Part shown: in pieces, positions 1-7,738 of the stretch | Layout: each line of letters opens with the position of its first letter | How positions within the stretch are numbered: the first letter of the stretch is position 1 | Assembly (NCBI GenBank): GCA_007378985.1 | Contig: VMHB01000002.1 | Span: forward strand, 1-64,000 | Source: Parcubacteria group bacterium Greene0714_7 | GTDB lineage: Bacteria; Patescibacteria; Paceibacteria; UBA9973; UBA2103 | Reading direction: 5' to 3' | Length of the DNA stretch: 64,000 bases | Made by a program: the position numbers and the translations under genes | Notes under the pieces: generated by a model | What the model saw: the letters and a program-made list of their open reading frames with translations, nothing else | Databases searched by the model: none | What the model was told of the DNA's origin: nothing

Positions 1-1721
1 ACTTCTTCGAAAGGAATAGTGCCTTTAAGCATTTTCATAATAGCATCCTCTTTCATCGTGAACATGCCTTGTGCACGCGCCACTTTGTACAATTCATCTT
101 CAATTGGATTAGTAAGAATGGTGTGCTCTAGTTCAGGCGATGTAGGCAACATTTCAAACACCGCAACACGCCCACGGGTACCATTAGCGCAGGTGGGAGA
201 TGGGGCGATACCGTAGACAGTTTTTGCTACAGGAAGCTTTTTCTTAAATTCAGCAGGAATATCGGCGAATTCCTTTTCAATCATAGTAGCCACAGCACCC
301 TCAAAAGGAATGGGCTTACCGGCATCTTCACAGCGAAGACGCACAAGTCGCTGAGCGATCGATAGAATGAGCGTCGGCGCAATCAAGTATGGGTCAACGC
401 CCATGTCAACGAGTCTCGGCACGATACCAATGGCATTATTGGTGTGAAGCGTGGTGAGAACTAGGTGTCCAGTGAGCGCTGCCTGAATGGCAAGCTGTGC
501 TGTCTCTTTGTCACGAATTTCTCCCACCATGATGATGTTAGGATCTTGACGCAATATGGAGCGGAGTCCCGATGCAAATGTATAGCCGATTTCTGGCCGT
601 ACCTGTGACTGAGACACGCCATCGATATCGTACTCGACTGGATCTTCGAGGGAGACAACATTCATTCCCTCACGATCAAGCTCCTGAAGCATCGCATACA
701 GTGTTGTCGATTTACCAGAACCTGTTGGACCAGAAATAACAATGATTCCATACGGTTTTTTAATTGCTTTTCGAATCGTTTCAGAGTTTTCATCCGTCAG
801 TCCAATGTCATTGAGTTTTTGTGTTTGAAGGCGACGATCCAAAATACGCATCACCACTTTCTCACCATGATAGGTCGGAAATGTTGACACACGGAAGTCT
901 ACACGTCTCGCATCTATGGTTGCAGAAAAACGACCATCTTGCGGTTTTCTTCTCTCGTCAAGCTTGAGTGATGAAAGCACTTTAATACGCGCAATAACAG
1001 AACGCTCTAGGTTTTTAGGTAGTCGCAGAGATGTGTAGAGTACGCCATCAACACGAAAACGAACCTTCAATTCCTCGCGCGTTGGTTCTATGTGAATGTC
1101 GGACGCCTTACCATCAACGGCATACCGAAGAATAGTTGCAACAATTTTTGTAACGGGAGCGTCTTCTTTTATTTTGACATTTCCCTTTTCAGCATCAGTA
1201 AGTTTGTCGCTTGGCGCTTCCTCGAGAGCCACACTGAGTTCATCGTCATCGGTAGCCGTGCTTTGTAATTCCCCGAGTGCTTGCCCCACCTCACCAGAAA
1301 GACCTTTATACATCCCAATAATTTTGTCGAAGTCTTCATCGGAGATAAGAAATATCTTATACGGAACATTCGTGCGCGAAGCAATAAAATTAAGTGCTTC
1401 TACTGCATCAAGGTTATCTGGATCAGTAGTGCCCACCTCAAGTACGCCATCGTTCAATGCGAGGGGGGCAAAGCGGTAATGACGAGCAGATTCTTCTGGA
1501 ATATAATTCAGTACAGCAAAAGGGACTACGTCCTCACCAATCTCATGCGTTGGTACTGAGTAATACTCACCACGAGCACTAAGAATGTCACTGGGAGATA
1601 CCCCTCTATCTAAGAGGGCCTTCTCAAGAGTTTTTGAACTTGTTGCAATCTCTTCTTTAATGCCAGCAAGAGCATTTTTATCAACGAGACCTTTCTCCGA
1701 GAGGAGGGAAAGAACATCCAT
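1..1721 (-). CDS. pilB: Type IV pilus assembly ATPase PilB/GspE, 3' end cut by window edge
   Basis: Cytoplasmic secretion ATPase that powers pilus extension. About 573 residues are visible from ATG 1721 (a second ATG lies at 1717), reading off the left edge. The N-terminal MshEN-like domain is followed by the ATPase core: Walker A GPTGSGKS at 708-731, an Asp box (VSLEDPVEYDIDGVSQ), Walker B (IIMVGEIRD) and a His box (GHLVLTTLHT). The C-terminal zinc-binding tetracysteine of many PilB proteins is reduced to two isolated Cys (RLRCEDAG and SPTCANG). It is the last visible gene of a co-directional pilM-pilN-pilO cluster, which fixes its role as pilus rather than type II secretion ATPase with fair certainty. 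Confidence 0.95.
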   Translation of the reverse strand, partial: MDVLSLLSEKGLVDKNALAGIKEEIATSSKTLEKALLDRGVSPSDILSARGEYYSVPTHEIGEDVVPFAVLNYIPEESARHYRFAPLALNDGVLEVGTTDPDNLDAVEALNFIASRTNVPYKIFLISDEDFDKIIGMYKGLSGEVGQALGELQSTATDDDELSVALEEAPSDKLTDAEKGNVKIKEDAPVTKIVATILRYAVDGKASDIHIEPTREELKVRFRVDGVLYTSLRLPKNLERSVIARIKVLSSLKLDERRKPQDGRFSATIDARRVDFRVSTFPTYHGEKVVMRILDRRLQTQKLNDIGLTDENSETIRKAIKKPYGIIVISGPTGSGKSTTLYAMLQELDREGMNVVSLEDPVEYDIDGVSQSQVRPEIGYTFASGLRSILRQDPNIIMVGEIRDKETAQLAIQAALTGHLVLTTLHTNNAIGIVPRLVDMGVDPYLIAPTLILSIAQRLVRLRCEDAGKPIPFEGAVATMIEKEFADIPAEFKKKLPVAKTVYGIAPSPTCANGTRGRVAVFEMLPTSPELEHTILTNPIEDELYKVARAQGMFTMKEDAIMKMLKGTIPFEE

Positions 1722-1725
1722 AGTG

Positions 1726-2010
1726 TTAGGGGTTGTTGCGTCCGACCGGTTCCTGTACGAGCTCTTGGCTAAAATCTTGTAAACTTTTAAAGGCAGAGTC
1801 TGAGAAAATAGCGTCATCGAGTTTAATTGATTTAAGCTCAAGAAGGATTGCTATAAGGTCCTGATCAACAGAGGGAATAGCCGACACTGCTTCGGCTGAC
1901 AAAACAGGCTCGGCTGGTTTCGCAAAGAAATATGAATATATAACAAAAGCAATGGCAATTAGGAGTACCACTATGATGACCGTTTTGAATTTTTTAAATA
2001 AATCAATCAT
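1726..2010 (-). CDS. Small single-TM protein of the pilus operon
   Basis: A 94-residue protein with one N-terminal transmembrane helix (FKTVIIVVLLIAIAFVIYSYFFA) after a short basic leader; the rest is predicted outside the membrane. ATG 2010 is preferred over an ATG at 2022 because it makes a 4-base ATGA overlap with the pilO stop, as between pilN and pilO. It sits where pilP is found in other pilus operons, but it lacks a lipobox and no PilP similarity is visible. A role in the pilus alignment complex is inferred from position only. Confidence 0.75.
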   Translation of the reverse strand: MIDLFKKFKTVIIVVLLIAIAFVIYSYFFAKPAEPVLSAEAVSAIPSVDQDLIAILLELKSIKLDDAIFSDSAFKSLQDFSQELVQEPVGRNNP

Positions 2011-2549
2011 GGTTTGAGCCAATAGGTTTTAATGTGGAAGGTGAATTCATAAATACCTGTCTCGTTTGCGGTGAAAGAAAGACCCACAACATCCACGAGA
2101 CGAAGACTCTTCTCTAGGTCAGCGAGGTATTGCCTGAATGTATCGTAAGAACCGCTGACATTAAAAGACAAGATAACGGACTCGTAGGTCTTCTCATCAG
2201 GACCTATCTGTCCCCTACTGACTCGCTCTTTCGGGGTTTCAATAACTACATTTCTGACACGCATACCGTATTTGGTCGCCATGCTATCAAAATCAAGGAT
2301 GAGCCGTACATTATCAACATGATCGGGCACTAGTTTTTGTAGGCGAACTAAATCTGCCTGTGGAAATGTGTTGTAACGACTCAAGAGTTGATCACGGACA
2401 TCTTGAAGTTCTCGAGAACGCGATAGTGCAGCATCAAATTGTGCTTGTTCAGCTAATGAACCCTGAAGACCTAGATATGTTGGATTTATATACCAAAAAA
2501 ATATTGCGCCAGCGAGACCGAGAAAAAGAATTGGGGTAAAAAGTTTCAT
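2007..2549 (-). CDS. pilO: PilO-like pilus inner-membrane alignment protein
   Basis: A 180-residue bitopic protein: an N-terminal transmembrane segment (ILFLGLAGAIFFWY), a coiled-coil (AEQAQFDAALSRSRELQDVRDQL) and a periplasmic-type ferredoxin-like fold, which is the usual PilO plan. PilO pairs with PilN and links the cytoplasmic PilM/PilB side to the cell surface. It overlaps pilN by ATGA at 2546-2549 and the next gene by ATGA at 2007-2010, so translation is probably coupled. The assignment rests on architecture and gene order, since PilO sequences diverge strongly. Confidence 0.85.
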   Translation of the reverse strand: MKLFTPILFLGLAGAIFFWYINPTYLGLQGSLAEQAQFDAALSRSRELQDVRDQLLSRYNTFPQADLVRLQKLVPDHVDNVRLILDFDSMATKYGMRVRNVVIETPKERVSRGQIGPDEKTYESVILSFNVSGSYDTFRQYLADLEKSLRLVDVVGLSFTANETGIYEFTFHIKTYWLKP

Positions 2550-3187
2550 ATTCCTTGTGGTGATGTTGGTGGCACACTTGTAGGTAGAACTTCTGTGGGC
2601 GTAGCACTCACTCCTGTGTACCCTATGCGAGTCGTATCAATTACTGCGGTGAATTCAAACAATATGCTCCCCGTCTTCGATATATTCACATTTGAAAACA
2701 CTGGATCGGTAATGATACTACTCTTGCTAAATGCGTCTGACTGGAGTGCAACTGCATTAAAACTAGCAGCTTCGCCAGATGCTGAGAGTAAGGTTCTCGT
2801 TGGATCTGCGATGTCATAAGAAAAATTACTAAATCGTACATTGGTTAGCATAAGCTTCTCAAGTTCATCAAAAAGCTGTGAGAGAGCTGTGTGATTTTTA
2901 AGAAGTGTACTTCCCGCTGCAATCCTTGTATCAAGACGCGAAAGTTCTTTTATGGTTGCAGGTTCAAAAGCTGCGCGCGAACGCTCCAAAGATTGCCGTT
3001 TACTTTCAACCGATTGTATTAAATATTTTTCAAAACCAAAAATACCACCCGCAGAAAGAATGGTAACAATAAGAATCGCGCCAGCGATTATGTTTACGAG
3101 TGCGACAGGGCTTGCTCGTTTGACTTCAGTGCGCTCAACCTTGAGCGCAGCCTTAGGTATAAAAGATGTCGTGACACGATCGTCCAT
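2546..3187 (-). CDS. pilN: PilN-like pilus assembly protein
   Basis: A 213-residue protein with a short cytoplasmic N-terminus (TTSFIPKAALKVER), which in PilN proteins docks into PilM, then one transmembrane helix (ALVNIIAGAILIVTILSAGGIFG) and a coiled-coil plus globular domain. The cytoplasmic FIPK-like peptide corresponds to the PilM-binding INLLP motif of characterised PilN proteins, in a divergent form. It has a Pro/Thr-rich tail. The gene lies between pilM and pilO; the 148-base gap to pilM holds a telomere-like repeat. Confidence 0.85.
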   Translation of the reverse strand: MDDRVTTSFIPKAALKVERTEVKRASPVALVNIIAGAILIVTILSAGGIFGFEKYLIQSVESKRQSLERSRAAFEPATIKELSRLDTRIAAGSTLLKNHTALSQLFDELEKLMLTNVRFSNFSYDIADPTRTLLSASGEAASFNAVALQSDAFSKSSIITDPVFSNVNISKTGSILFEFTAVIDTTRIGYTGVSATPTEVLPTSVPPTSPQGI

Positions 3188-3206
3188 GTGGAAAGTGTAA
3201 CACTCA

Positions 3207-3330
3207 AACTAGTAGATAGGGGTTAGTGATTAGGGGTTAGTGTGAACAGCAAAAGCTAATGCAAAAAGTTTTTCCCTAAACGCTAAATGATCCCTTCAGA
3301 TCCGATGGGGCATCGCCTAACCACTAAACG
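3207..3330. repeat. Telomere-like intergenic repeat, copy A
   Basis: The pilM-pilN gap contains two tandem GGGGTTAGTG-type units (3218-3244) and a CCCTAAACGCTAAATG tract, followed by a GATCCGATGGGGCATCGCCTAA block that recurs almost unchanged at 39592-39613. It lies inside an apparent operon, so it is transcribed. No hairpin of note or coding potential is seen. Confidence 0.6.
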
Positions 3331-3335
3331 CTTTT

Positions 3336-4448
3336 CTACTGATGCAACGCACGAAGTGCGAGTCCAACAGCGGAAGCAAATGATGGACCAGCGCCTTTGA
3401 GTACATCGGAGATAAACGCGGGTGCAGCTAATTTTTCAAATGGAGAAGCAATGACAATCCGTGCATCAAAAGAACGCGAAGCTACTTCCTTCAAACCTTT
3501 CAAAGAAGCTCCTCCTCCTACAAGAACTACTTGCGATACCGCTTTCCCTTCTTTACGCTGGTACGTCAACAAAATACGACGGGCTTCAGCAAATATGAAA
3601 TCAAGCGCTGCGGATCCCACCTCAGATTCGGACAAGCCTTTATCTCTTTTTATATTTTCAGCCTCTTGAAATGTAGCGCCCATTGATTTTGCGAGTGAGA
3701 GCGTTAAATCTTGTCCACCACGACCTATGGTGTGCGAAACATCGATAATGCCAAATTCAATAATATATACACGAGTCGATGATGCTCCCATATCAATAAT
3801 CATTGCAGGCGCAGTAGTGTGTTCATAGGAAGCTCGCCCCATGCTAAATGGCTCTACTTCAAAAAACCGCGGAGTGATAGCAGCAGCTTCTGTAACAAGC
3901 TGATATTTAGCAAGGACTGCGTTGTGAATCGCGACAAGAAGCACATCGGTTGAGTGATCTGATTTTGCAGCACCGCCCTGTGGACTTAAAAATTTCGCTT
4001 CTTCATCAGGTATCACAAACCAATCAAGCGCCACTTCTGTAATTGGCACAGGAATATATTTACGAGCCTCTATTGGAATCATAGTTGCCAAATCGGCATG
4101 ATCTTTTGTAGGGAGTGTGATGACATTAATGAGACTTCCGGATAATGGTACCGAGAATCCGCCAACCTTTGCTGTCGCATTTGCCTCACGAAGCACATCT
4201 TTCAAAGCTTCCCCAATTTTTTCAGGTGGAGGCATCACTGACTGTCCTACTTCAGCATTTGCATATGGACCGAGTGCAATCTCTCCGTATGTCTCTAAGA
4301 CTGCACTCCCCTTCACTTCCTTTACCTGCACAATTTTGATGGATGAAGTTCCGATATCAATACCAAGAACACTCTCACCATCTTTCACACTAAAAGATGA
4401 AGCGAGCTGTTTAAATTTTTCAGACAGTGTGCTGAGAGAGAAATCCAT
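3336..4448 (-). CDS. pilM: Type IV pilus assembly protein PilM
   Basis: Actin-like cytoplasmic ATPase that binds the PilN N-terminus and links the pilus motor to the inner-membrane complex. It shows the actin/hexokinase ATP-binding motifs: phosphate 1 (SVLGIDIGTSSIKIVQVK), phosphate 2 (MIIDMGASSTRVYIIE) and an adenosine motif (QVVLVGGGASLKGL). The frame is open to a TTG at 4475. ATG 4448 (MDFSLSTLSEKF) gives the family's usual length of about 370 residues and is preferred, although neither start has a Shine-Dalgarno sequence. It heads the pilus cluster and is divergent from comF. Confidence 0.93.
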   Translation of the reverse strand: MDFSLSTLSEKFKQLASSFSVKDGESVLGIDIGTSSIKIVQVKEVKGSAVLETYGEIALGPYANAEVGQSVMPPPEKIGEALKDVLREANATAKVGGFSVPLSGSLINVITLPTKDHADLATMIPIEARKYIPVPITEVALDWFVIPDEEAKFLSPQGGAAKSDHSTDVLLVAIHNAVLAKYQLVTEAAAITPRFFEVEPFSMGRASYEHTTAPAMIIDMGASSTRVYIIEFGIIDVSHTIGRGGQDLTLSLAKSMGATFQEAENIKRDKGLSESEVGSAALDFIFAEARRILLTYQRKEGKAVSQVVLVGGGASLKGLKEVASRSFDARIVIASPFEKLAAPAFISDVLKGAGPSFASAVGLALRALHQ

Positions 4449-4575
4449 AGGAGAGACTACGAACGCTGGGTACAAAGACTAATAATTATCATGATGAATC
4501 CCTATGTCTCCCGTAGCGTTCTCTATAGAGTGGAATCAAATCTAAGTCAGGGAGTACAATGTTTCCAAGTATATC

Positions 4576-5220
4576 ATGATTGGTCACATTTTCCGGAGGA
4601 TTCTTGATGCGTTGATTCCTATATCTAGTGAGTCATCTATTGCCCGTTCACTTTCAGAAGAAACGCTGACAGAGCTTCTTCACCCAATGATTCACCGTGA
4701 TAAACAGTGGATTGTAGCTCTATTCCCCTACCGAAATCCCAAAGTTCGCGCACTCATCCGTGCCATAAAATATCGTGGCGAAAAAGCTCCACTTCCTGCA
4801 CTAGGTAGAATTTTGGCCGATGAAATCATTCAAATACTTGCGGACAAAAAAACACTCGAGGGATGGCGAAATCCACTTCTCATTCCTATCCCTAGCTCAA
4901 GCGCTCGCCTAAAATCTCGAGGCTATAACCAAGTTGAGAGAATCACTCTAGCTACACTCCCCCATCTTGAGGGGCAAGTTACCTATGCGCCTGATGTACT
5001 CGGGCGAGAAGACAGAGCAAGTCAGGTTGAAGTATTAAAGTCCGAGCGGGAGAAAAATATTGCTGGTGCATTCTCCGTGATTCGTCCTGAAAAAGTAAGT
5101 GGCATGCATGTCATTCTTATAGACGATGTTGCCGAAACTGGCACTACACTGATCGATGCAAAGCGTGCACTCATAGGAGCCGGCGCTTCTGAAGTCATTG
5201 CAATAACCCTCGCCCATTAA
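4576..5220 (+). CDS. comF: ComF-family phosphoribosyltransferase-like protein
   Basis: A 214-residue protein of the ComF/GntX family, which in competent bacteria assists uptake or use of transforming DNA. The PRPP-binding loop (VILIDDVAETGTTLIDAKRAL, near residue 175-195) and the ComF block IPIPSSSARLKSRGYNQVE are present. The four-Cys N-terminal zinc finger of Bacillus ComFC is absent; the N-terminus only retains the core LIRAIKYRGEK motif. It is divergent from the pilus cluster, consistent with a pilus-linked DNA uptake role (inference). Confidence 0.88.
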   Translation: MIGHIFRRILDALIPISSESSIARSLSEETLTELLHPMIHRDKQWIVALFPYRNPKVRALIRAIKYRGEKAPLPALGRILADEIIQILADKKTLEGWRNPLLIPIPSSSARLKSRGYNQVERITLATLPHLEGQVTYAPDVLGREDRASQVEVLKSEREKNIAGAFSVIRPEKVSGMHVILIDDVAETGTTLIDAKRALIGAGASEVIAITLAH

Positions 5221-5227
5221 ATCAATA

Positions 5228-5255
5228 AAAAATTCCGGCATATGCCGGAATTTTT
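5228..5255. terminator. Bidirectional terminator between comF and a convergent gene
   Basis: A perfect 28-bp inverted repeat with TTCCGGCAT/ATGCCGGAA at its core, flanked by A-runs and T-runs on both sides. It serves comF and probably the convergent gene ending at 5286. Confidence 0.85.
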
Positions 5256-5281
5256 CCCTAAACGCTAAACGCTAAACGCTT
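5256..5281. repeat. CTAAACGCTAAACG tandem repeat, copy B
   Basis: Three tandem copies of CTAAACG (CCCTAAACGCTAAACG then CTAAACGCT) immediately after the comF terminator, in the convergent gap. It belongs to the telomere-like repeat family seen at 3207, 36483, 38766, 39528 and 45500. Confidence 0.65.
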
Positions 5282-5285
5282 CCAA

Positions 5286-6140
5286 TTATTGCCCCGTAGT
5301 TGCCCCTGCAGATGTTTCCGTAGTTGTCGTTGTCGTTGTCGACGCCGCAGCTTTCATCCCTTTGAGAGCAATAATAATTTTGTCAGCATCCTTGCGTGCA
5401 GTCTGTAAAGCTTTCTGTGCAACTACAATTTGAGCTCGAGCATCCTTGAGTGCCTTTGTATTTTCAGCTTTTTTTGTAGCATCACCATTATCAGGAACGA
5501 GGGTAACGATTGCGTTCACCGCTGCTTGCGCTTGCAAACTCGCATCTGCAAGTTTTGCTTTGTACTCTTCAAAGACTACACGAAGCGCAGTAACATCGTT
5601 TCCTGCGGTAGCAGCAGCCGCGATGCGCGTTTCAAATTTTACCGCGATGAGTTGCATTGTGGTTGAAATTGTCACAATACGATCAGCCGCAGTAATTATT
5701 CCTCCCTGAGGAATAATGAGTGCGTAGATGCGATACGAATCGGTAATGGATTTCACATCACCCTTCAATGTTTCAAGATCAGTATCTGCATTAATTTTAG
5801 CTTTAAGTGCATTCAATGCATTCACCTGTGCTGTCAAAGTTCCCGCAATAGAAGCCTTGTCCGCGTCGGAAAGATTTTTCATTCCTTGTACGCGTAGGAT
5901 GAGAGCATTAAGGTTTGTGACTCTTCTATCAATTTCTTGGTTTCCGCGATCCTTGCCTCGCATTAATGCAGCTGACTCTGCAGCAGTTGCTTTTACTTCA
6001 ACCTTTGCACCTGCGGGCGTAGTGACAGTGGCGCCCGCGTTCACGCTTGTAGTCACCGCCTCCTCAGCCAACGCAAAAGCTGGAGACAGAAGAACTGCGA
6101 ATGCCATAAGAGGAAGGAATATAGGAGTGATTTTTTTCAT
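5286..6140 (-). CDS. Secreted Ala-rich helical protein of unknown function
   Basis: A 284-residue protein with a clear signal peptide (MKKITPIFLPLMAFAVLLSPAFALAEEA, cleavage after ALA). The mature part is rich in Ala, Lys, Asp and Thr and predicted largely helical (long runs such as AALMRGKDRGNQEIDRR and AQAAVNAIVTLVP), ending in a poly-Thr tail. No catalytic motif is visible. It is followed by a convergent terminator and preceded, 26 bases upstream, by another exported protein gene on the same strand. Function unknown; a cell-surface or periplasmic structural role is only a guess. Confidence 0.85.
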   Translation of the reverse strand: MKKITPIFLPLMAFAVLLSPAFALAEEAVTTSVNAGATVTTPAGAKVEVKATAAESAALMRGKDRGNQEIDRRVTNLNALILRVQGMKNLSDADKASIAGTLTAQVNALNALKAKINADTDLETLKGDVKSITDSYRIYALIIPQGGIITAADRIVTISTTMQLIAVKFETRIAAAATAGNDVTALRVVFEEYKAKLADASLQAQAAVNAIVTLVPDNGDATKKAENTKALKDARAQIVVAQKALQTARKDADKIIIALKGMKAAASTTTTTTTETSAGATTGQ

Positions 6141-6166
6141 ACTGTAGATTATTTAGAGAGTAAAAG

Positions 6167-6454
6167 TTATTGAGCAACTGCTTTATCATTAAGACCAGCA
6201 TCAATCGCCGTCGTGTCTGCGTTCATTGCGGTCATATCTGCATCTACCGATGCAACATCCTGACTTAATGAAGCATCTGAGGTATCGGCGCCTGTTGCGA
6301 GCGTCGGTCCTTGAGGAACCGTAGGCTGTGTTTCTGTTGGAGCTACAGCAACAGGGGCTGGTGCTGGACGTGTTGATGCATACCAATAAAAACCACCACC
6401 AAAAACAACAGCTGCGAGTATAATGCCACTGGCTACTTTTATATTTCCTGACAT
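6167..6454 (-). CDS. Small membrane-anchored protein
   Basis: A 95-residue protein with one N-terminal transmembrane helix (VASGIILAAVVFGGGFYWYAS), a Pro/Ala/Thr-rich linker and an Asp/Ala/Thr-rich helical tail (DASLSQDVASVDADMTAMNADTTAIDAGL). It lies 26 bases upstream of the 284-residue secreted protein and is likely in one transcript with it. No known family is recognised; the heptad-like tail could form a coiled coil outside the cell. Confidence 0.8.
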   Translation of the reverse strand: MSGNIKVASGIILAAVVFGGGFYWYASTRPAPAPVAVAPTETQPTVPQGPTLATGADTSDASLSQDVASVDADMTAMNADTTAIDAGLNDKAVAQ

Positions 6455-6580
6455 ATATGTGAGAAGTACTTAGATAATTAGATAATGAGCACAGACTGAT
6501 AAAGCCGTACCTTTTTATTATACCGCACGGGATAGACAACTGTGGATGCAAATCCTCTATACTTAAAGCGTTTCTTTTGA

Positions 6581-6719
6581 GAACCTGTCTAAAATCTTGC
6601 GGTACCCAGGATAAAAATCCCTGTTTTGTGCGAAAGACAAGTCGGAATCCGAAGCGTAATAGCATTACGTTGAGGATGAGACGAAGTTTTGTAGCCAAAA
6701 ACAGGGATTTTTAGACAGG
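6581..6719. repeat. Palindromic MITE-like element
   Basis: A roughly 135-bp imperfect palindrome. CCTGTCTAAA at 6584-6593 faces TTTAGACAGG at 6710-6719, AAAAATCCCTGTTTT at about 6613 faces AAAACAGGGATTTTT at about 6698, and an inner hairpin CGTAATAGCATTACG lies at the centre. A GAACCTGTCTAA end sequence recurs at 43223-43234. Its right end supplies the last codons and stop of the neighbouring nucleotidase gene. No transposase is encoded. Confidence 0.6.
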
Positions 6720-7355
6720 GGGAAGATTTTGGAGAGATTCTGAAGCAAGAATTTCAAGTATTTCCGTCCATGACGCTACACGGGTAACGCCGGTCGGTAC
6801 TACTCCTTGATTCCACGGCGTATCAAGAAGCAAGACTGGAACCCCTACACTCGCTACATCGGACGCAAAGTGAAGCGCATCATCAATAAAAAGATCGGCT
6901 CCAATTTCAGTCATCACTGACGACTTCAAACGCTTTTTTGAAGGATCAGTTTCATAGTGACCCGTGAAATGAATTTCACGGTAGAGCCCTAAGAAATTTT
7001 TAGTAAGCCAGTCAATGGTGTTGTCACGCATCCCTTCATGGCGACCTGTCACAATAGCTATCTCGTAAGTTTTTCCAAGATGTTTCAAAGCATCATAGGC
7101 TCCAAAAACTGCCTCAGCTTGGTGATGAAACTCTGTACCCACAAACTCATCAATGCGCCTTTGTGTTTCTTCGGGCGCACAATTCCAAACCGTTCCTAAA
7201 TTGTAGTCAACAACTTCATCGCGCAAATAGTTGGTGCCGTATGTCGCATTATGAAAGCTTGCCATGGCGTCTCCCGTGCGCACGAGCACATCATCAAGAT
7301 CAACACCAAGAACTTTCTTTGGCTTTTGCGACTCATGTGGTGAGGGTACCTTCAT
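6711..7355 (-). CDS. HAD-superfamily 5'-nucleotidase-like hydrolase
   Basis: A 214-residue cytoplasmic phosphatase of the NT5C/5'(3')-deoxyribonucleotidase-like HAD family, expected to dephosphorylate nucleoside monophosphates. All HAD motifs are visible: motif I DLDDVLVRT (nucleophile and acid/base Asp near residues 20-22), motif II IVTGRHE, the motif III Lys around KKRLKSS and motif IV LFIDDALHF. The last residues (LPPV) and stop lie inside the palindromic repeat at 6581-6719, so the original C-terminus may have been replaced. It stands alone on the minus strand, downstream of the palindrome array. Confidence 0.85.
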   Translation of the reverse strand: MKVPSPHESQKPKKVLGVDLDDVLVRTGDAMASFHNATYGTNYLRDEVVDYNLGTVWNCAPEETQRRIDEFVGTEFHHQAEAVFGAYDALKHLGKTYEIAIVTGRHEGMRDNTIDWLTKNFLGLYREIHFTGHYETDPSKKRLKSSVMTEIGADLFIDDALHFASDVASVGVPVLLLDTPWNQGVVPTGVTRVASWTEILEILASESLQNLPPV

Positions 7356-7491
7356 ATACTCTCGTTACCGTAATAGCTTTACAGCCATTCGTCAATCAAC
7401 ACTCACAATCCGTAGCCCCCGCCACGATTCACTCTGACAAAATTCATTTTAGTGTCTTGCAAAAAACTAGAATGAATAGGCGGTGGTATCC

Positions 7492-7738
7492 CGAAGAATT
7501 TACTACAGTTAACTGTAGTAAATTCTTCGTTAGTCAAAACCCCTAAGGTTTCGCCTTAGGGGTAAGTATGTTGGGTTTCGTAAACCCAACATATCTGTCT
7601 CCCCATATACGATATATCGTATATGGGGAGAATCGAATATTGAATACGGATGTATAAATATTGTTACCTTATAGGTAACAATATTTCGCAGGGTGGTGCA
7701 CATTCCCATGTTGGGCCTCGGAAGTCCAACATGGGAAT
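7492..7738. repeat. Array of six perfect palindromes/hairpins
   Basis: Six unrelated inverted repeats lie within 247 bp: 7492-7529 (38-bp perfect palindrome, core ACAGTTAACTGT), 7539-7563 (10-bp stem ACCCCTAAGG), 7567-7593 (12-bp stem TATGTTGGGTTT), 7598-7631 (34-bp perfect palindrome, core ATACGATATATCGTAT), 7656-7686 (14-bp stem AAATATTGTTACCT) and 7702-7738 (13-bp stem ATTCCCATGTTGG, touching the glutamine synthetase stop). None has a terminator-type T-run. The rest of the 7356-7737 gap holds no credible gene. Confidence 0.9.

Noticed and set aside
6201..6698. 165-codon minus-strand open frame over the palindromic repeat
   Set aside because: It overlaps the membrane-protein gene at 6167-6454 in another frame, and its upper half is repeat DNA.
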